NCBI GenBank assembly: GCA_965219125.1
Contig: CBDCMO010000002.1
Coordinates: 2,480,001 to 2,544,000, forward strand
Source of the DNA: JBBSOK01 sp965219125
GTDB taxonomy: Bacteria; Bacteroidota; Bacteroidia; Flavobacteriales; Flavobacteriaceae
Length of the DNA: 64,000 nt
Reading direction: 5' to 3'
In this document: positions 21,891 to 31,918 of the stretch, piece after piece
Layout: every line of letters starts with the position of its first letter
Numbering within the stretch: the first letter of the stretch is position 1
Position numbers and translations under genes: made by a program
Notes under the pieces: generated by a model
Database searches by the model: none
Told to the model about the DNA's origin: nothing
Seen by the model: only the letters and a program-made list of their open reading frames with translations

Positions 21891-23822
21891 ATGCAAAACC
21901 TAAAGCGCAGCTTGCTTTGTACGCTGCTTCTCGCTCCATTTTACTTTGTTGCGACCGCACAAACAGTAAATCCAGATAACCAACAACTTTTCAACGATTT
22001 TACTTACCGTAATGGCAACGTATATCGAACTGCTAGTGGTAAACCAGGTCCGGAATATTGGCAGAACCAAGCGGATTATAAAATTGAAGCTACTTTAAAC
22101 GATACTGAAAATAGTATTACAGGAAATGTAACGTTAACCTACACCAACAACAGCCCAGAAACATTGGACTTTATCTGGCTTTATTTAGAACAGAACAGGT
22201 TTACCCCAGATTCTCGCGGTACATTAACAACTCCTGTTCAAGGTAACAGATACAACGGCGATGTACAAGGCGGTTATACGTTGAATAAAATTCAAATTGA
22301 TAATTCATTTACGCCAAAAACGATTATCAGCGATACAAGAATGCAGGTATTTTTTAAAGAACCGTTGAAGACAAAAGGTGGTAAAGCTGAAATTAGTATG
22401 AATTTCACCTACAAAATTCCTAAAGAGGGAATGGATAGAATGGGAATGTTGGATACAAAAGATGGCACCGTTTACGCCATTGCACAATGGTATCCGCGCG
22501 TTGCGGTTTTTGATGATGTTGTAGGTTGGAATACCGAACCTTATTTGGGAGCAGGCGAGTTTTATTGCGAATATGGAGATTATGACTATAAAATAACCGT
22601 TCCTGCAAACTTCACTGTAGCTGGATCTGGGCAATTGCAGAATCCGAAAGATGTGCTCACCAAAACCCAGATTGATAGACTTGATCAAGCTTCGAAAAGT
22701 GACAAAACCGTTTATATTATAAAGCCTGAAGAAGTTGCATTGCCAGCTTCACACCCAAAGACTTCGGGTACGCAAACCTGGCATTTTAAAATGGAAAACA
22801 CACGGGATGTTGCATGGGCTGCAAGCAAGGCATTTATTTGGGATGCCGCAAAAATTAACTTGCCCGAAGGTAAAACGGCAATGTCACAATCGGTTTACCC
22901 AATTGTGAGCGATGGCCAAAAAGCGTGGTCTCGTTCTACCGAATTTACAAAGGCTTCAATTGAATTTTATTCAAAAACATATTATCCTTTTCCGTATTCA
23001 AATGCCGTAAATGTTGGTGCAGATGTTGGCGGGATGGAATATCCGGGCCTTAGCTTCTGCAGTTACAAAAGCAAAGGTGGCGATCTTTGGGATGTTACCG
23101 ATCACGAATTTGGCCACAATTGGTTTCCAATGATTGTAGGTAGCAACGAACGTCGCTATGCTTGGATGGATGAAGGCTTTAATACTTTTATTAACCATTA
23201 TAGTACCCTTGCATTCAATAATCAAGAATTTCAATCTACCTTAAACAAGACTAGAAATACAGTTAGATATTTAACTTTTGAAAATAGGGAAGGGATTGAT
23301 ACGTATCCCGATGTAAGTAATGACTTCAATTTAGCATACGTGGCCTATTACAAACCAGCAACGGGTTTGTATTTGTTACGTGAATATATTCTCGGACCAG
23401 AGCGTTTTGACAATGCCTTTAAAAGTTACATAAAAACGTGGGCATTCAAACATCCGCAGCCAAATGACTTTTTCAATCACATGGAAAATGTTGCAGGCGA
23501 AAATTTGAACTGGTTTTGGAAAGGTTGGTTTTACGGCAATGGAAATATTGATATTGGAGTTGAAAGTGTAACTCAAGAAAAGAATGGTAACGTTATTACT
23601 GTTGAAAATAAAGGTGAAATCCCAATGCCAGTAATGCTATTGGTTACTTTTGAAGATGGCACAACAGATCAAGTAGATTTGCCAGTTGAAATCTGGGAAA
23701 AAGGTGACACCGCAAAACATTTAATTGATAACGGAAAAGTAATCTCAAGAGTTGAATTTGACCCTAATAAAATGGTGCCAGATATTAATCCGCTGAATGA
23801 TGTTTGGATAAAAACTCAATAA
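21891..23822 (+). CDS. Secreted M1-family metallopeptidase
   Basis: 643 residues with a signal peptide (MQNLKRSLLCTLLLAPFYFVATAQ). It has a beta-sandwich N-terminal domain and the thermolysin-like core: GGMEYPGL at about 380 (the GxMEN-like substrate loop), HEFGH 405-409 and the third zinc ligand E428 in YAWMDEGFNTF, the exact HExxH-x18-E spacing. It lacks the ERAP-like C-terminal helical domain, as do many M1 proteins of Bacteroidota. Expected to cut peptides in the periplasm or outside. The gene stands alone. Confidence 0.93.
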   Translation: MQNLKRSLLCTLLLAPFYFVATAQTVNPDNQQLFNDFTYRNGNVYRTASGKPGPEYWQNQADYKIEATLNDTENSITGNVTLTYTNNSPETLDFIWLYLEQNRFTPDSRGTLTTPVQGNRYNGDVQGGYTLNKIQIDNSFTPKTIISDTRMQVFFKEPLKTKGGKAEISMNFTYKIPKEGMDRMGMLDTKDGTVYAIAQWYPRVAVFDDVVGWNTEPYLGAGEFYCEYGDYDYKITVPANFTVAGSGQLQNPKDVLTKTQIDRLDQASKSDKTVYIIKPEEVALPASHPKTSGTQTWHFKMENTRDVAWAASKAFIWDAAKINLPEGKTAMSQSVYPIVSDGQKAWSRSTEFTKASIEFYSKTYYPFPYSNAVNVGADVGGMEYPGLSFCSYKSKGGDLWDVTDHEFGHNWFPMIVGSNERRYAWMDEGFNTFINHYSTLAFNNQEFQSTLNKTRNTVRYLTFENREGIDTYPDVSNDFNLAYVAYYKPATGLYLLREYILGPERFDNAFKSYIKTWAFKHPQPNDFFNHMENVAGENLNWFWKGWFYGNGNIDIGVESVTQEKNGNVITVENKGEIPMPVMLLVTFEDGTTDQVDLPVEIWEKGDTAKHLIDNGKVISRVEFDPNKMVPDINPLNDVWIKTQ

Positions 23823-23889
23823 GAAATCAAACTTTGGATACGTTCAGTAACCATGATTTTGAAATATATATATTATAAATAAATTTTGG

Positions 23890-23933
23890 AAAATCCCAAA
23901 CTTCAATTTTTTGAGTTTGGGATTTTTTTTATG
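23890..23933 (+). terminator. Rho-independent terminator after the M1 peptidase
   Basis: AAATCCCAAACT and AGTTTGGGATTT form a 12-bp stem with a T-run. Confidence 0.88.
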
Positions 23934-24081
23934 GATTTCTTTAAGTTTAAATTTCAGAGTGAATCAAATCTTCATGATTCAAAACGTCAATTTTTCGAAT
24001 ATTCCACTTTTAAACTATTTCCCAAACCATAACCCATTATCAACATCTTAGCCCTATTTTTGCAGCCTTAAATATAAATAA

Positions 24082-25383
24082 ATGAGTATAGTAGCTGTTG
24101 TAGGAAGACCAAACGTTGGAAAATCTACCTTTTTTAATAGATTAATCCAGCGCCGTGAGGCAATTGTAGATGCAACAAGTGGAGTTACGCGAGATCGCCA
24201 CTACGGAAAAAGCGATTGGAACGGAAAGGAATTTTCACTTATTGATACAGGCGGATATGTAAAAGGAAGTGATGATGTTTTTGAAGCTGAAATAGATAAG
24301 CAAGTAGTTTTGGCTATTGAAGAAGCCGATGCCATTATTTTTATGGTTGATGTGGAAAGTGGCGTTACCGGAATGGATGAAGAAGTTGCAAAACTTTTAA
24401 GACGTTCAAAAAAGCCTATTTTTCTTGCCGTAAATAAAGTAGATACGGCAAAGCGAGTGAATGATGCAATGGAATTTTATAATCTCGGTTTTGAGGAATA
24501 TTATAATATTTCAAGCATAAGCGGTAGCGGAACGGGCGAGCTTTTGGACGATCTTGTAAAAGCCTTGCCGGATAGAGATGAAGTTGACGATAGCGCATTG
24601 CCACGTTTTGCAGTAGTAGGCCGTCCAAATGCAGGAAAATCTTCCTTTATAAATGCGTTGATTGGAAAAGACAGATATATTGTAACAGACATTGCAGGAA
24701 CAACCCGCGATAGTATCGATACAAAATACGACCGTTTTGGCTTTGAATTTAACTTGGTTGACACTGCCGGAATCCGTAAAAAGAGTAAAGTAAAAGAAGA
24801 TTTAGAATTTTATAGCGTTATGCGAAGCGTTCGAGCAATTGAACATTGTGATGTTATAATTTTAATTTTTGATTCAACTCGGGGTTTTGATGGTCAAGTT
24901 GAAAACATATTTTGGCTTGCACAGCGCAATAACAAAGGAATTGTAATTCTTGCAAACAAATGGGATTTGGTTGAAAAAGATACCCATTCTGTAAAAGAAT
25001 TTGAAAAACACATTCGCGAACAGATTACGCCGTTTACCGATGTGCCAATTATATTTATTTCGGTTTTGAACAAGCAGCGAATCTTCAAAGCAATTGAAAC
25101 TGCAGTTGAAGTGTACCACAACAAAACCAAAAAAGTAAAAACCAGCGAGTTAAACGACGTGATGTTGCCAATTATACAAGCATATCCCCCGCCAGCGCAC
25201 AAAGCTAAATATGTAAAGGTTAAATTCTGTACGCAGTTGCCAACACCATATCCAGCTTTTGCTTTTTTCTGTAACCTCCCACAATATGTAAAAGATCCGT
25301 ACAAACGTTTTATTGAAAATAAAATGCGCGAGAATTTCGATTTTAACGGCGTGCCAGTAACTATTTATTTTAGGAAGAAGTAA
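24082..25383 (+). CDS. der: GTPase Der (EngA)
   Basis: 433 residues. Two GTPase domains in tandem (GRPNVGKST at 8-16 and GRPNAGKSS near 180, with DTGG, DTAG, NKVD and NKWD motifs) are followed by a KH-like domain. Der acts in assembly of the 50S ribosomal subunit. The start ATG is 12 bp after an A/T-rich stretch, and the family start MSIVAVVGRPNVGKS confirms it. Confidence 0.97.
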   Translation: MSIVAVVGRPNVGKSTFFNRLIQRREAIVDATSGVTRDRHYGKSDWNGKEFSLIDTGGYVKGSDDVFEAEIDKQVVLAIEEADAIIFMVDVESGVTGMDEEVAKLLRRSKKPIFLAVNKVDTAKRVNDAMEFYNLGFEEYYNISSISGSGTGELLDDLVKALPDRDEVDDSALPRFAVVGRPNAGKSSFINALIGKDRYIVTDIAGTTRDSIDTKYDRFGFEFNLVDTAGIRKKSKVKEDLEFYSVMRSVRAIEHCDVIILIFDSTRGFDGQVENIFWLAQRNNKGIVILANKWDLVEKDTHSVKEFEKHIREQITPFTDVPIIFISVLNKQRIFKAIETAVEVYHNKTKKVKTSELNDVMLPIIQAYPPPAHKAKYVKVKFCTQLPTPYPAFAFFCNLPQYVKDPYKRFIENKMRENFDFNGVPVTIYFRKK

Positions 25384-25402
25384 ATTTTATCACTTTAAAT
25401 AA

Positions 25403-25442
25403 ATAAAATTCCCTAAAAGTTTAAAATTTTGGGGAATTTCTG
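25403..25442. terminator. Likely terminator after der
   Basis: AAATTCCCTAAAA and TTTTGGGGAATTT pair across a short loop. Confidence 0.6.
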
Positions 25443-25509
25443 TTTTTTGAAATTTCTATTGAAAAAACTGAAGACTGCATACTAAAAACTGCGTACTTCG
25501 TACTGAAAA

Positions 25510-26271
25510 TTACCAGCCACCGCTAGCGCCACCGCCTCCAAAACCGCCGCCGCCGAAGCCGCCGCCAAAACCGCCGCCGCCACCAAAGCCGCCACCGCCA
25601 CCAAAACTTCCGCCACCGCCAAAACCGCCGCTTCTGCCAAGACTGCTAAGGATTATCATATCAAGTAAGCCGCCACCACCTTTTCCGCCTTTACCGCCTT
25701 TGCGACTTATTATAATAATAATGAAAATAAATACGATGAATATAATAATGCCATATTTTGAGCCTGCATTTTCATCTTTTTTAAAATCGCGATCTTCTTT
25801 AAACTCACCATTTAATGCAGAAAAAATTGCATCACTACCTTTGTCCAATCCACTGTAATAATTTCCAGTCTTAAATTCAGGAATCATCACGCGGTTTATA
25901 ATTTGTTCAGACATTAAATCGGTTAGTCTATATTCTATTCCATAACCTGTGTTAATGTCTACTTGTCTATCATCCTTTGCTAATAATATTAGAATGCCAT
26001 TATCTTCTTTTTCTTGACCAATGCCCCATTTTTGTCCCCATTTTGCACCTAAAAAACTGATGTCTTCGCCCTTAGTTGTTGGTATTATAATGCATACAAT
26101 TTGGGTAGAAGTAGAATCTGCGTACCGAATAAGTTTATTTGTAAGCGCATCTTTTTGGCCAGCATCCAGTAAATTTACATAATCATAAACCGATGTTTGA
26201 AGCTCAGGTTTTTCGGGAATATTAAATTGTGCGTTGGCAAAGTGTGATATAAACAGTGCCAAAAACAACAA
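25510..26271 (-). CDS. TPM-domain protein with Gly-rich tail (YgcG-like)
   Basis: About 253 residues from a TTG. Upstream codons remain open for some 15 more residues but offer no ATG, so the start is uncertain. A signal peptide ends at FANAQ. The TPM domain covers about 28-150 (VYDYVNLLDAGQKDALTNKL, IVCIIIPTTKGEDI, GIGQEKEDNGILILLAKDDRQVDINTGYGIE). One transmembrane helix lies at 172-190, and the last 60 residues are almost all Gly, Ser and Phe. TPM proteins occur next to LemA, as here. In plants and bacteria they are linked to membrane protein or photosystem repair and phosphatase activity; the role here is unknown. Confidence 0.85.
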   Translation of the reverse strand: MLFLALFISHFANAQFNIPEKPELQTSVYDYVNLLDAGQKDALTNKLIRYADSTSTQIVCIIIPTTKGEDISFLGAKWGQKWGIGQEKEDNGILILLAKDDRQVDINTGYGIEYRLTDLMSEQIINRVMIPEFKTGNYYSGLDKGSDAIFSALNGEFKEDRDFKKDENAGSKYGIIIFIVFIFIIIIISRKGGKGGKGGGGLLDMIILSSLGRSGGFGGGGSFGGGGGFGGGGGFGGGFGGGGFGGGGASGGW

Positions 26272-26359
26272 AATAATTGAATGATATTTTATAAGAGATT
26301 TGATTATTTTAATTCTTTAATAATAATTAGTGAAAAAACGCTGAGCGCAGCTTTGCATT

Positions 26360-26396
26360 CATTTTTATAATTCCCCCTTTTGGGGCTAGGGGGATT
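26360..26396. repeat. REP-like palindrome (CCCCCTTTTGGGG type)
   Basis: TTCCCCCTTTTGGGGCTAGG followed by GGGATTTT; the same family as the elements at 51795-51876 and 52487-52586. Confidence 0.6.
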
Positions 26397-26864
26397 TTAA
26401 CCCACCGAAATAGTATCCGGCAATTCGTTTGTATCGTCCTCTTCGAACGGGAAATGTTTTTTAAGTTGTTGTCCAGCGTTTAAAATTCCTTCTACAAGAC
26501 CTTTCTTCATTTCACCATTTTTAAAATGATTGATAATTGTATCTTTCGTGCTTTCCCAAAAATCTGTCGGGACAACATCATTTATACCCTTATCGCCCAT
26601 AATAACCAATGTTCTATCTTTTACAGCAACATAAAGTAGAACACCATTTTCGTGTTTGGTGTTTGCCATATTCAGCATTTCGAAAACCTCTTCGGCACGG
26701 TCAAAAGCATCAACCTCAATTTCTTTTTTATTTTCATCCATAGAAACTGACTTAGCTTCAAGATGTACTCGTATTTCACCCGAGGTATTTTTCTCTGCAA
26801 TTCTAATTGCTTCAACAACTTCTTTCTCTTCTTCAGAAGAAAGAAAATCTTCTACTTTAGACAT
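26397..26864 (-). CDS. TPM-domain protein
   Basis: 155 residues, almost only a TPM domain (EVVEAIRIAEKNTSGEIRVHLEAKS, NGVLLYVAVKDRTLVIMGDKGINDVVP, MKKGLVEGILNAGQQLKKHFP). It has no signal peptide or membrane helix, so it should face the cytosol, unlike its Gly-rich neighbour. It lies between lemA and the second TPM gene on the same strand, a common cluster in Bacteroidota. Confidence 0.88.
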   Translation of the reverse strand: MSKVEDFLSSEEEKEVVEAIRIAEKNTSGEIRVHLEAKSVSMDENKKEIEVDAFDRAEEVFEMLNMANTKHENGVLLYVAVKDRTLVIMGDKGINDVVPTDFWESTKDTIINHFKNGEMKKGLVEGILNAGQQLKKHFPFEEDDTNELPDTISVG

Positions 26865-26953
26865 CTATTCTTTTTTATATTTTAAAAATTCAACTTTGAC
26901 AAAATTGAAAGCTTCGTCAAATCTAAACTGCAAACTGCCACTGAATACTGCGA

Positions 26954-27580
26954 CTATTTTTTATCTTTCCCAAAATCAAATTCAACATCTGGCGCGTTCT
27001 CACTTCCTTCGTCCGCTTTGTAATATTCCATTGGCTCAAACTTGCCAACAAAGTTGTTTATGATGTTATTTGGAAACTTTTTAATGTGCTGATTAAATGG
27101 ATTGATAGATTCATTATATCTATTTCTTTCAACATTTATGCGATTCTCGGTACGTTCAAGTTCATTTATTAATTCCTTGAAATTTTCATTCGCTTTCAAT
27201 TCCGGATATCTTTCAACCGTCACTAATAATCGTGAAAGGGCGCCCGAAACTTGGGATTGTGCTTGTTGAAATTGAGCCATTTGCTCCGCAGTAACATTCG
27301 TAGGATCTATTGTAATTCCTGTTGCTTTACTTCTAGCTTCAATAACTTTGGTAAGAGTTTCTTGCTCAAATTCTGCATAACCTTGCGCAGTTTTAACAAT
27401 ATTTGGAATTAAATCTGACCTTCGTTGATAGGCACTTTCTACATTACCCCATTGTGCAACTGCATTTTCTTGTAGCGTTATTCCTGTATTATAAAATTTT
27501 GGGCCCATTGTGAAAGCCGCGATTGCAACAATAGCTATAACAACCACTATTGCAATTATACATCCTAATCCTTTTTTCAT
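26954..27580 (-). CDS. lemA: LemA family protein
   Basis: 208 residues. One N-terminal transmembrane helix (about 5-26) is followed by the LemA helical bundle: YNTGITLQENAVAQWGNVESAYQRRSDLIPNIVKTAQGYAEFEQETLTKVIEARS and later YPELKANENFKELINELERTENRINVERNRYN. LemA is of unclear function and usually encoded with TPM proteins. It starts 12 bp after merR-like gene end, so they are probably one operon. Confidence 0.93.
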   Translation of the reverse strand: MKKGLGCIIAIVVVIAIVAIAAFTMGPKFYNTGITLQENAVAQWGNVESAYQRRSDLIPNIVKTAQGYAEFEQETLTKVIEARSKATGITIDPTNVTAEQMAQFQQAQSQVSGALSRLLVTVERYPELKANENFKELINELERTENRINVERNRYNESINPFNQHIKKFPNNIINNFVGKFEPMEYYKADEGSENAPDVEFDFGKDKK

Positions 27581-27592
27581 AATATTATTGGT

Positions 27593-27922
27593 TTAAAGTT
27601 GGTTTTTGATTTTGATCAGTTCGGTTTTTACTGTTTCTAATTTACGGATTATTTCAAATGTATCCAGCGTTTTTTGCTTATTCTCTTTTAAATGCGTTTT
27701 GGCACCTTCCAGCGTAAAGCCACGTTCTTTAACCAAGTGAAAAATTAGTTCCAGATTTTTAATATCGGCAGGTGTAAATTTTCGGTTGCCCTTCGCATTT
27801 TTCTTTGGCTGCAAAACGTCGAATTCCTTTTCCCAAAAACGAATCAACGAAGTATTAACACTAAAAGCTTCAGCAACTTCGCCAATACCGTAATATCTTT
27901 TTTCAGGAAGGTTTATATGCAT
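27593..27922 (-). CDS. MerR-family transcriptional regulator
   Basis: 109 residues: a MerR winged helix (RYYGIGEVAEAFSVNTSLIRFWEKEFDVLQPKKNAKGNRKFTPADI) and a short coiled-coil tail with no ligand-binding domain. It is the short type common in Bacteroidota next to M23 peptidase and lemA. It could regulate its own cluster; no operator was identified. Confidence 0.9.
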   Translation of the reverse strand: MHINLPEKRYYGIGEVAEAFSVNTSLIRFWEKEFDVLQPKKNAKGNRKFTPADIKNLELIFHLVKERGFTLEGAKTHLKENKQKTLDTFEIIRKLETVKTELIKIKNQL

Positions 27923-28083
27923 TTTTTTAAATTATGAATTCGGAATTTAGAATTATGAATTTTTACTGATCAATTTCGAATTCCAATATATGTTTATTAA
28001 TACTACAGTTCGTTACAAGAAAAAGTAAAAATCTATTCAATAAATTTTGTTCTCACATCTCAAGTCTAAAATCTCATATCTCA

Positions 28084-29061
28084 TTAATCCAAACTTTGAT
28101 TCTCTAGTTGCGATTTTCTTAAAATTTCAGCAAATTCTTCAGCTGTTAAATTTCCGTAGTAAAAGTTTATTGGGTTAATTCTATCGCCATCCTTAAAAAT
28201 TTCGTAATGTAAATGTGGCCCTTCAGATCTGCCGGTACTGCCAACAAAGCCAATTAAATCGCCTCTTTTCACAATTTGTCCAGGCCTAACGTTGTATTTA
28301 TATAAATGTGCATACAAGCTTTGATAGCCATAACCGTGATCTATTACTATGTGATTGCCGTAGCCGGTTGCCGTATTGTCAGCCCGAGCAACACGCCCAT
28401 TTCCCGATGCATAAACAGGTGTGCCGCGAGGTGAGCTAAAATCCATTCCATAATGAAATTTTGAAACCTTTGTGAAAGGATCGGTTCTATAACCATAACC
28501 GGAAGCAATGCGGGTTAAGTCTTCATTTTTTACTGGCTGAATTGCAGGTATAGCTTCCAATAATTTTTCTTTGTCTGTTGCCAATTTAGCAATTTCGTCC
28601 AAACTTTTACTTTGCACTACAATTTGTTTGGTAAGAATATCTACCCTTTTTGTGCTGGCGATTATGAGTTGGCTATTGTCATAACCTTCTAGGTTTTTAT
28701 ATCTGTAAACCCCCCCAAATCCTGCTTTACGCTGCTCTTCGGGTATTGGGTTTGCTTCAAAATAAACACGGTATAGATTGTTGTCGCGTTCTTCAATTTC
28801 AGAAAGAACGGCTTGTGCTTGGTCCATTTTTTTGTTTAACAAACCAAACTGTAATTGGGTATTATCTAGCTCTCGCCGCAATGCTTTTTCTTTGGGCGTT
28901 TCAACAAAAGGTAGATTTATGTAAATTAATAGCAGTAGAAATCCGCTTAAAATCATACCGACAAGGCTAAGAAAGAAAATACCCAATTTACGGCCCTTCT
29001 TCTTTTCTATTTTTTGATAAGACAGCGTGTCGCTATCATAGTAATATTTAACCTTACTCAT
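28084..29061 (-). CDS. M23-family peptidoglycan peptidase
   Basis: 325 residues: a transmembrane helix at about 28-48, a coiled coil, and a C-terminal LytM domain with YHYGMDF-type HxxxD (FHYGMDFSSPRGTPVYASGNG), GYGNHIVIDHGYGYQSLYAHL and the HxH motif GPHLHYEIF. All zinc ligands are present, so it can be active. It should cut peptidoglycan cross-links from the inner membrane side. Divergent to alaS with a 120-bp promoter region. Confidence 0.93.
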   Translation of the reverse strand: MSKVKYYYDSDTLSYQKIEKKKGRKLGIFFLSLVGMILSGFLLLLIYINLPFVETPKEKALRRELDNTQLQFGLLNKKMDQAQAVLSEIEERDNNLYRVYFEANPIPEEQRKAGFGGVYRYKNLEGYDNSQLIIASTKRVDILTKQIVVQSKSLDEIAKLATDKEKLLEAIPAIQPVKNEDLTRIASGYGYRTDPFTKVSKFHYGMDFSSPRGTPVYASGNGRVARADNTATGYGNHIVIDHGYGYQSLYAHLYKYNVRPGQIVKRGDLIGFVGSTGRSEGPHLHYEIFKDGDRINPINFYYGNLTAEEFAEILRKSQLENQSLD

Positions 29062-29183
29062 ACGTTAAAAAATTGCTATTTTTGCCCGTTATTAGTTAGC
29101 GTTGGCCAAAGGTAACGCTTTACAAATATAGAAATTGTTTTTAGACACACCACAACCATCAACTTTAGCATAAATTTATAATA

Positions 29184-31814
29184 ATGAAGTCTCGCGAAAT
29201 ACGTTCAAAATTTTTAGAATTTTTCCAAAATAAACAACACGAAATTGTTGCCTCTGCGCCAATGGTCGTTAAAAATGATCCAACGCTTATGTTTATTAAT
29301 AGCGGGATGGCACCTTTTAAGGAATATTTTTTGGGCAACAATACTCCTAAAAATCCGCGTATAGCAGACACCCAAAAATGTCTTCGTGTAAGCGGAAAGC
29401 ATAATGATTTGGAAGAAGTGGGTAAAGACACTTACCATCACACTATGTTCGAAATGTTGGGCAATTGGAGTTTTGGCGATTATTTTAAAAAAGAAGCAAT
29501 TAATTGGGCGTGGGAACTTTTAACCGAAGTTTACGGAATAGATAAAGATATTTTATACGTTACAATTTTTGAAGGAGATGCTTCCGAAGGACTTGAAAGA
29601 GATACCGAAGCGTACGATTTATGGAAACAATTTGTTCCCGAAAACCGTATTTTAAACGGAAACAAAAAAGATAATTTTTGGGAAATGGGCGACCAAGGTC
29701 CGTGCGGACCGTGTAGTGAAATTCATGTAGATATTCGTTCTGCTGAAGAAAAAGCTAAAATTAATGGAGCAGATTTGGTAAACAACGACCATCCACAAGT
29801 TGTTGAAATTTGGAATTTGGTTTTTATGCAATATAACCGTAAAGCCAATGGTTCGCTTGAAAAATTGCCAGCCAACCATGTAGATACAGGAATGGGTTTT
29901 GAAAGGCTCTGCATGGTTTTGCAAGGCACACAAAGTAATTATGACACCGATGTTTTTACGCCAATTATTAGGGAAATTGAAGCCGTAACCAATTCAAAAT
30001 ATGGGGAAAATCTAGAAACCGATATTGCAATTCGGGTAATTTCAGACCATATTCGGGCCGTTTCTTTTTCAATTGCTGACGGACAATTGCCAAGTAATAC
30101 GGGCGCTGGCTATGTAATTAGACGTATTTTAAGAAGAGCAATCCGTTACGGCTTTACTTTTTTAAATACCAAAGAGCCTTTCATATTTAAATTGGTTGAA
30201 ACGCTGAGCCGCCAAATGGGTGAAGCTTTTCCGGAGCTTATTAAAGAGAAAAACCTTATTATAAATGTTATTCGGGAAGAAGAACAATCTTTTTTAAGAA
30301 CATTGGACCAAGGTTTGGTTTTGTTGGAAAATGTAATTAATGATGCAGATTCAAAGCGCCTGCCCGCCGATAGGAGGGAAATTTCAGGAAAAAAAGCTTT
30401 TGAATTGTATGACACTTTTGGTTTTCCAATAGATTTAACTGCGTTGATTTTAAGTGAAAAAGGATATTCTTTAAATGAAAAGCAATTTGATGAAGAACTT
30501 CAAAAGCAAAAAGAGCGTTCCCGCTCGGCAACCAAAGTTGAAACGGGCGATTGGATAATTTTAAGTGATGATGCGGTTGAAGAATTTGTAGGCTATGATT
30601 ATCTTGAAACCCAAGTAAAAATAACACGTTACCGCCAAGTTGAAAGCAAAAAAGAAGGTACAATGTTTCAACTTGTTTTCAATTTAACCCCGTTTTATCC
30701 AGAAGGTGGCGGCCAAGTTGGCGACAAAGGTTACCTTGAAAGTCCCGATGGCGGCGTGGTTTATATTGTTGATACAAAGAAAGAAAATAATCTGATTATA
30801 CATTTTTCAAAAAGCCTTCCGCGAAATGTAAATAATACATTTAAAGCTGTTGTAGATACAGAACAACGGGACAGAACGGCTTCAAACCACACGGCAACGC
30901 ACCTTTTGCACCAAGGTTTGCGAACTATTTTGGGCGAGCACGTTGGCCAAAAGGGAAGTAGTGTACACAGCCGAAATTTACGTTTCGATTTTTCGCATTT
31001 TAGCAAATTAACCGACGAGCAATTAAGAGAAATTGAAGATTTTGTAAACGCACGAATTCAAGAAAATTTAGCGTTGGAAGAACGTCGCGGCATTCCGTAT
31101 CAACAAGCGCTGGACGAAGGTGCAATTGCGCTTTTTGGCGAAAAATATGGCGATAGCGTTCGGGCAATAAAATTTGGTAAATCTATGGAGCTTTGTGGTG
31201 GAACACACGTGCCGAATACTTCAAAAATTTGGCATTTTATAATTACTTCGGAAGGCGCTGTTGCCTCTGGAATTAGACGTATAGAAGCAATTACCGGCGA
31301 TGCTGCTAAGGAGTATTTTATTCAAAAAAGTAATGCTTTTAAGGAAATTCAATTAGCGTTGAATAATAATCCAGACCCAATAAAAGCTGTTGAAAATTTA
31401 CAGGAAGAAAACAATAATCTTCAAAAACAGATTCAGCAATTGTTGAAAGATAAAGCGAAGAATTTAAAAGGCGATTTTAAAACTGAAATTGAAGCAATAA
31501 ACGGTATAAACTTTCTTGCAAAGAAAATAGATTTAGATGCTGGCGGAATGAAAGATTTAGCTTTTGAAATTGGCGGCGAAGTTGAAAATCTTTTCTTGGT
31601 TTTTGGAAGTGAAAATGACGGAAAAGCTTTGCTAGCTTGTTATATTAGTAAAGAATTGGTTGAATCTAAAAGTTTGGATGCTGGTAAAATTGTCCGCGAA
31701 TTAGGAAAATACATTCAAGGCGGCGGCGGCGGACAACCTTTTTTCGCAACAGCCGGCGGCAAAAACCCTGACGGAATTGATGAGGCTTTGGAAAAAGCCA
31801 AAGCGTATCTATAA
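29184..31814 (+). CDS. alaS: Alanine-tRNA ligase
   Basis: 876 residues with all parts of AlaRS: catalytic core (motifs NSGMAPFK, HTMFEMLGNWSFGDYFK, FERLCMVLQG), the editing domain with HTATHLLH and CGGTHVPNTS zinc/editing residues, and the C-terminal oligomerisation and GGGGGQPFFATAGGK C-Ala domain. It charges tRNA-Ala and clears mischarged Ser or Gly. Length is normal. Confidence 0.98.
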   Translation: MKSREIRSKFLEFFQNKQHEIVASAPMVVKNDPTLMFINSGMAPFKEYFLGNNTPKNPRIADTQKCLRVSGKHNDLEEVGKDTYHHTMFEMLGNWSFGDYFKKEAINWAWELLTEVYGIDKDILYVTIFEGDASEGLERDTEAYDLWKQFVPENRILNGNKKDNFWEMGDQGPCGPCSEIHVDIRSAEEKAKINGADLVNNDHPQVVEIWNLVFMQYNRKANGSLEKLPANHVDTGMGFERLCMVLQGTQSNYDTDVFTPIIREIEAVTNSKYGENLETDIAIRVISDHIRAVSFSIADGQLPSNTGAGYVIRRILRRAIRYGFTFLNTKEPFIFKLVETLSRQMGEAFPELIKEKNLIINVIREEEQSFLRTLDQGLVLLENVINDADSKRLPADRREISGKKAFELYDTFGFPIDLTALILSEKGYSLNEKQFDEELQKQKERSRSATKVETGDWIILSDDAVEEFVGYDYLETQVKITRYRQVESKKEGTMFQLVFNLTPFYPEGGGQVGDKGYLESPDGGVVYIVDTKKENNLIIHFSKSLPRNVNNTFKAVVDTEQRDRTASNHTATHLLHQGLRTILGEHVGQKGSSVHSRNLRFDFSHFSKLTDEQLREIEDFVNARIQENLALEERRGIPYQQALDEGAIALFGEKYGDSVRAIKFGKSMELCGGTHVPNTSKIWHFIITSEGAVASGIRRIEAITGDAAKEYFIQKSNAFKEIQLALNNNPDPIKAVENLQEENNNLQKQIQQLLKDKAKNLKGDFKTEIEAINGINFLAKKIDLDAGGMKDLAFEIGGEVENLFLVFGSENDGKALLACYISKELVESKSLDAGKIVRELGKYIQGGGGGQPFFATAGGKNPDGIDEALEKAKAYL

Positions 31815-31915
31815 TCTCTCTGTGAAACTCTGCGTTACCTCTGCGTAACTCCGCGATATAGCTATTACACAGAGTTTCACGGAGATTCACAGAGTTACGC
31901 AGAGAATTTATTAAT
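31815..31915. repeat. Dispersed intergenic palindrome
   Basis: A repeat of CTCTGCGTAACTC-type units inverted around the centre, with GAGTTTCAC and GTGAAACTC arms, between alaS and the GSCFA gene. Related TTTGCG blocks occur at 49663-49727 and 59630-59655. Confidence 0.7.
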
Positions 31916-31918
31916 AAA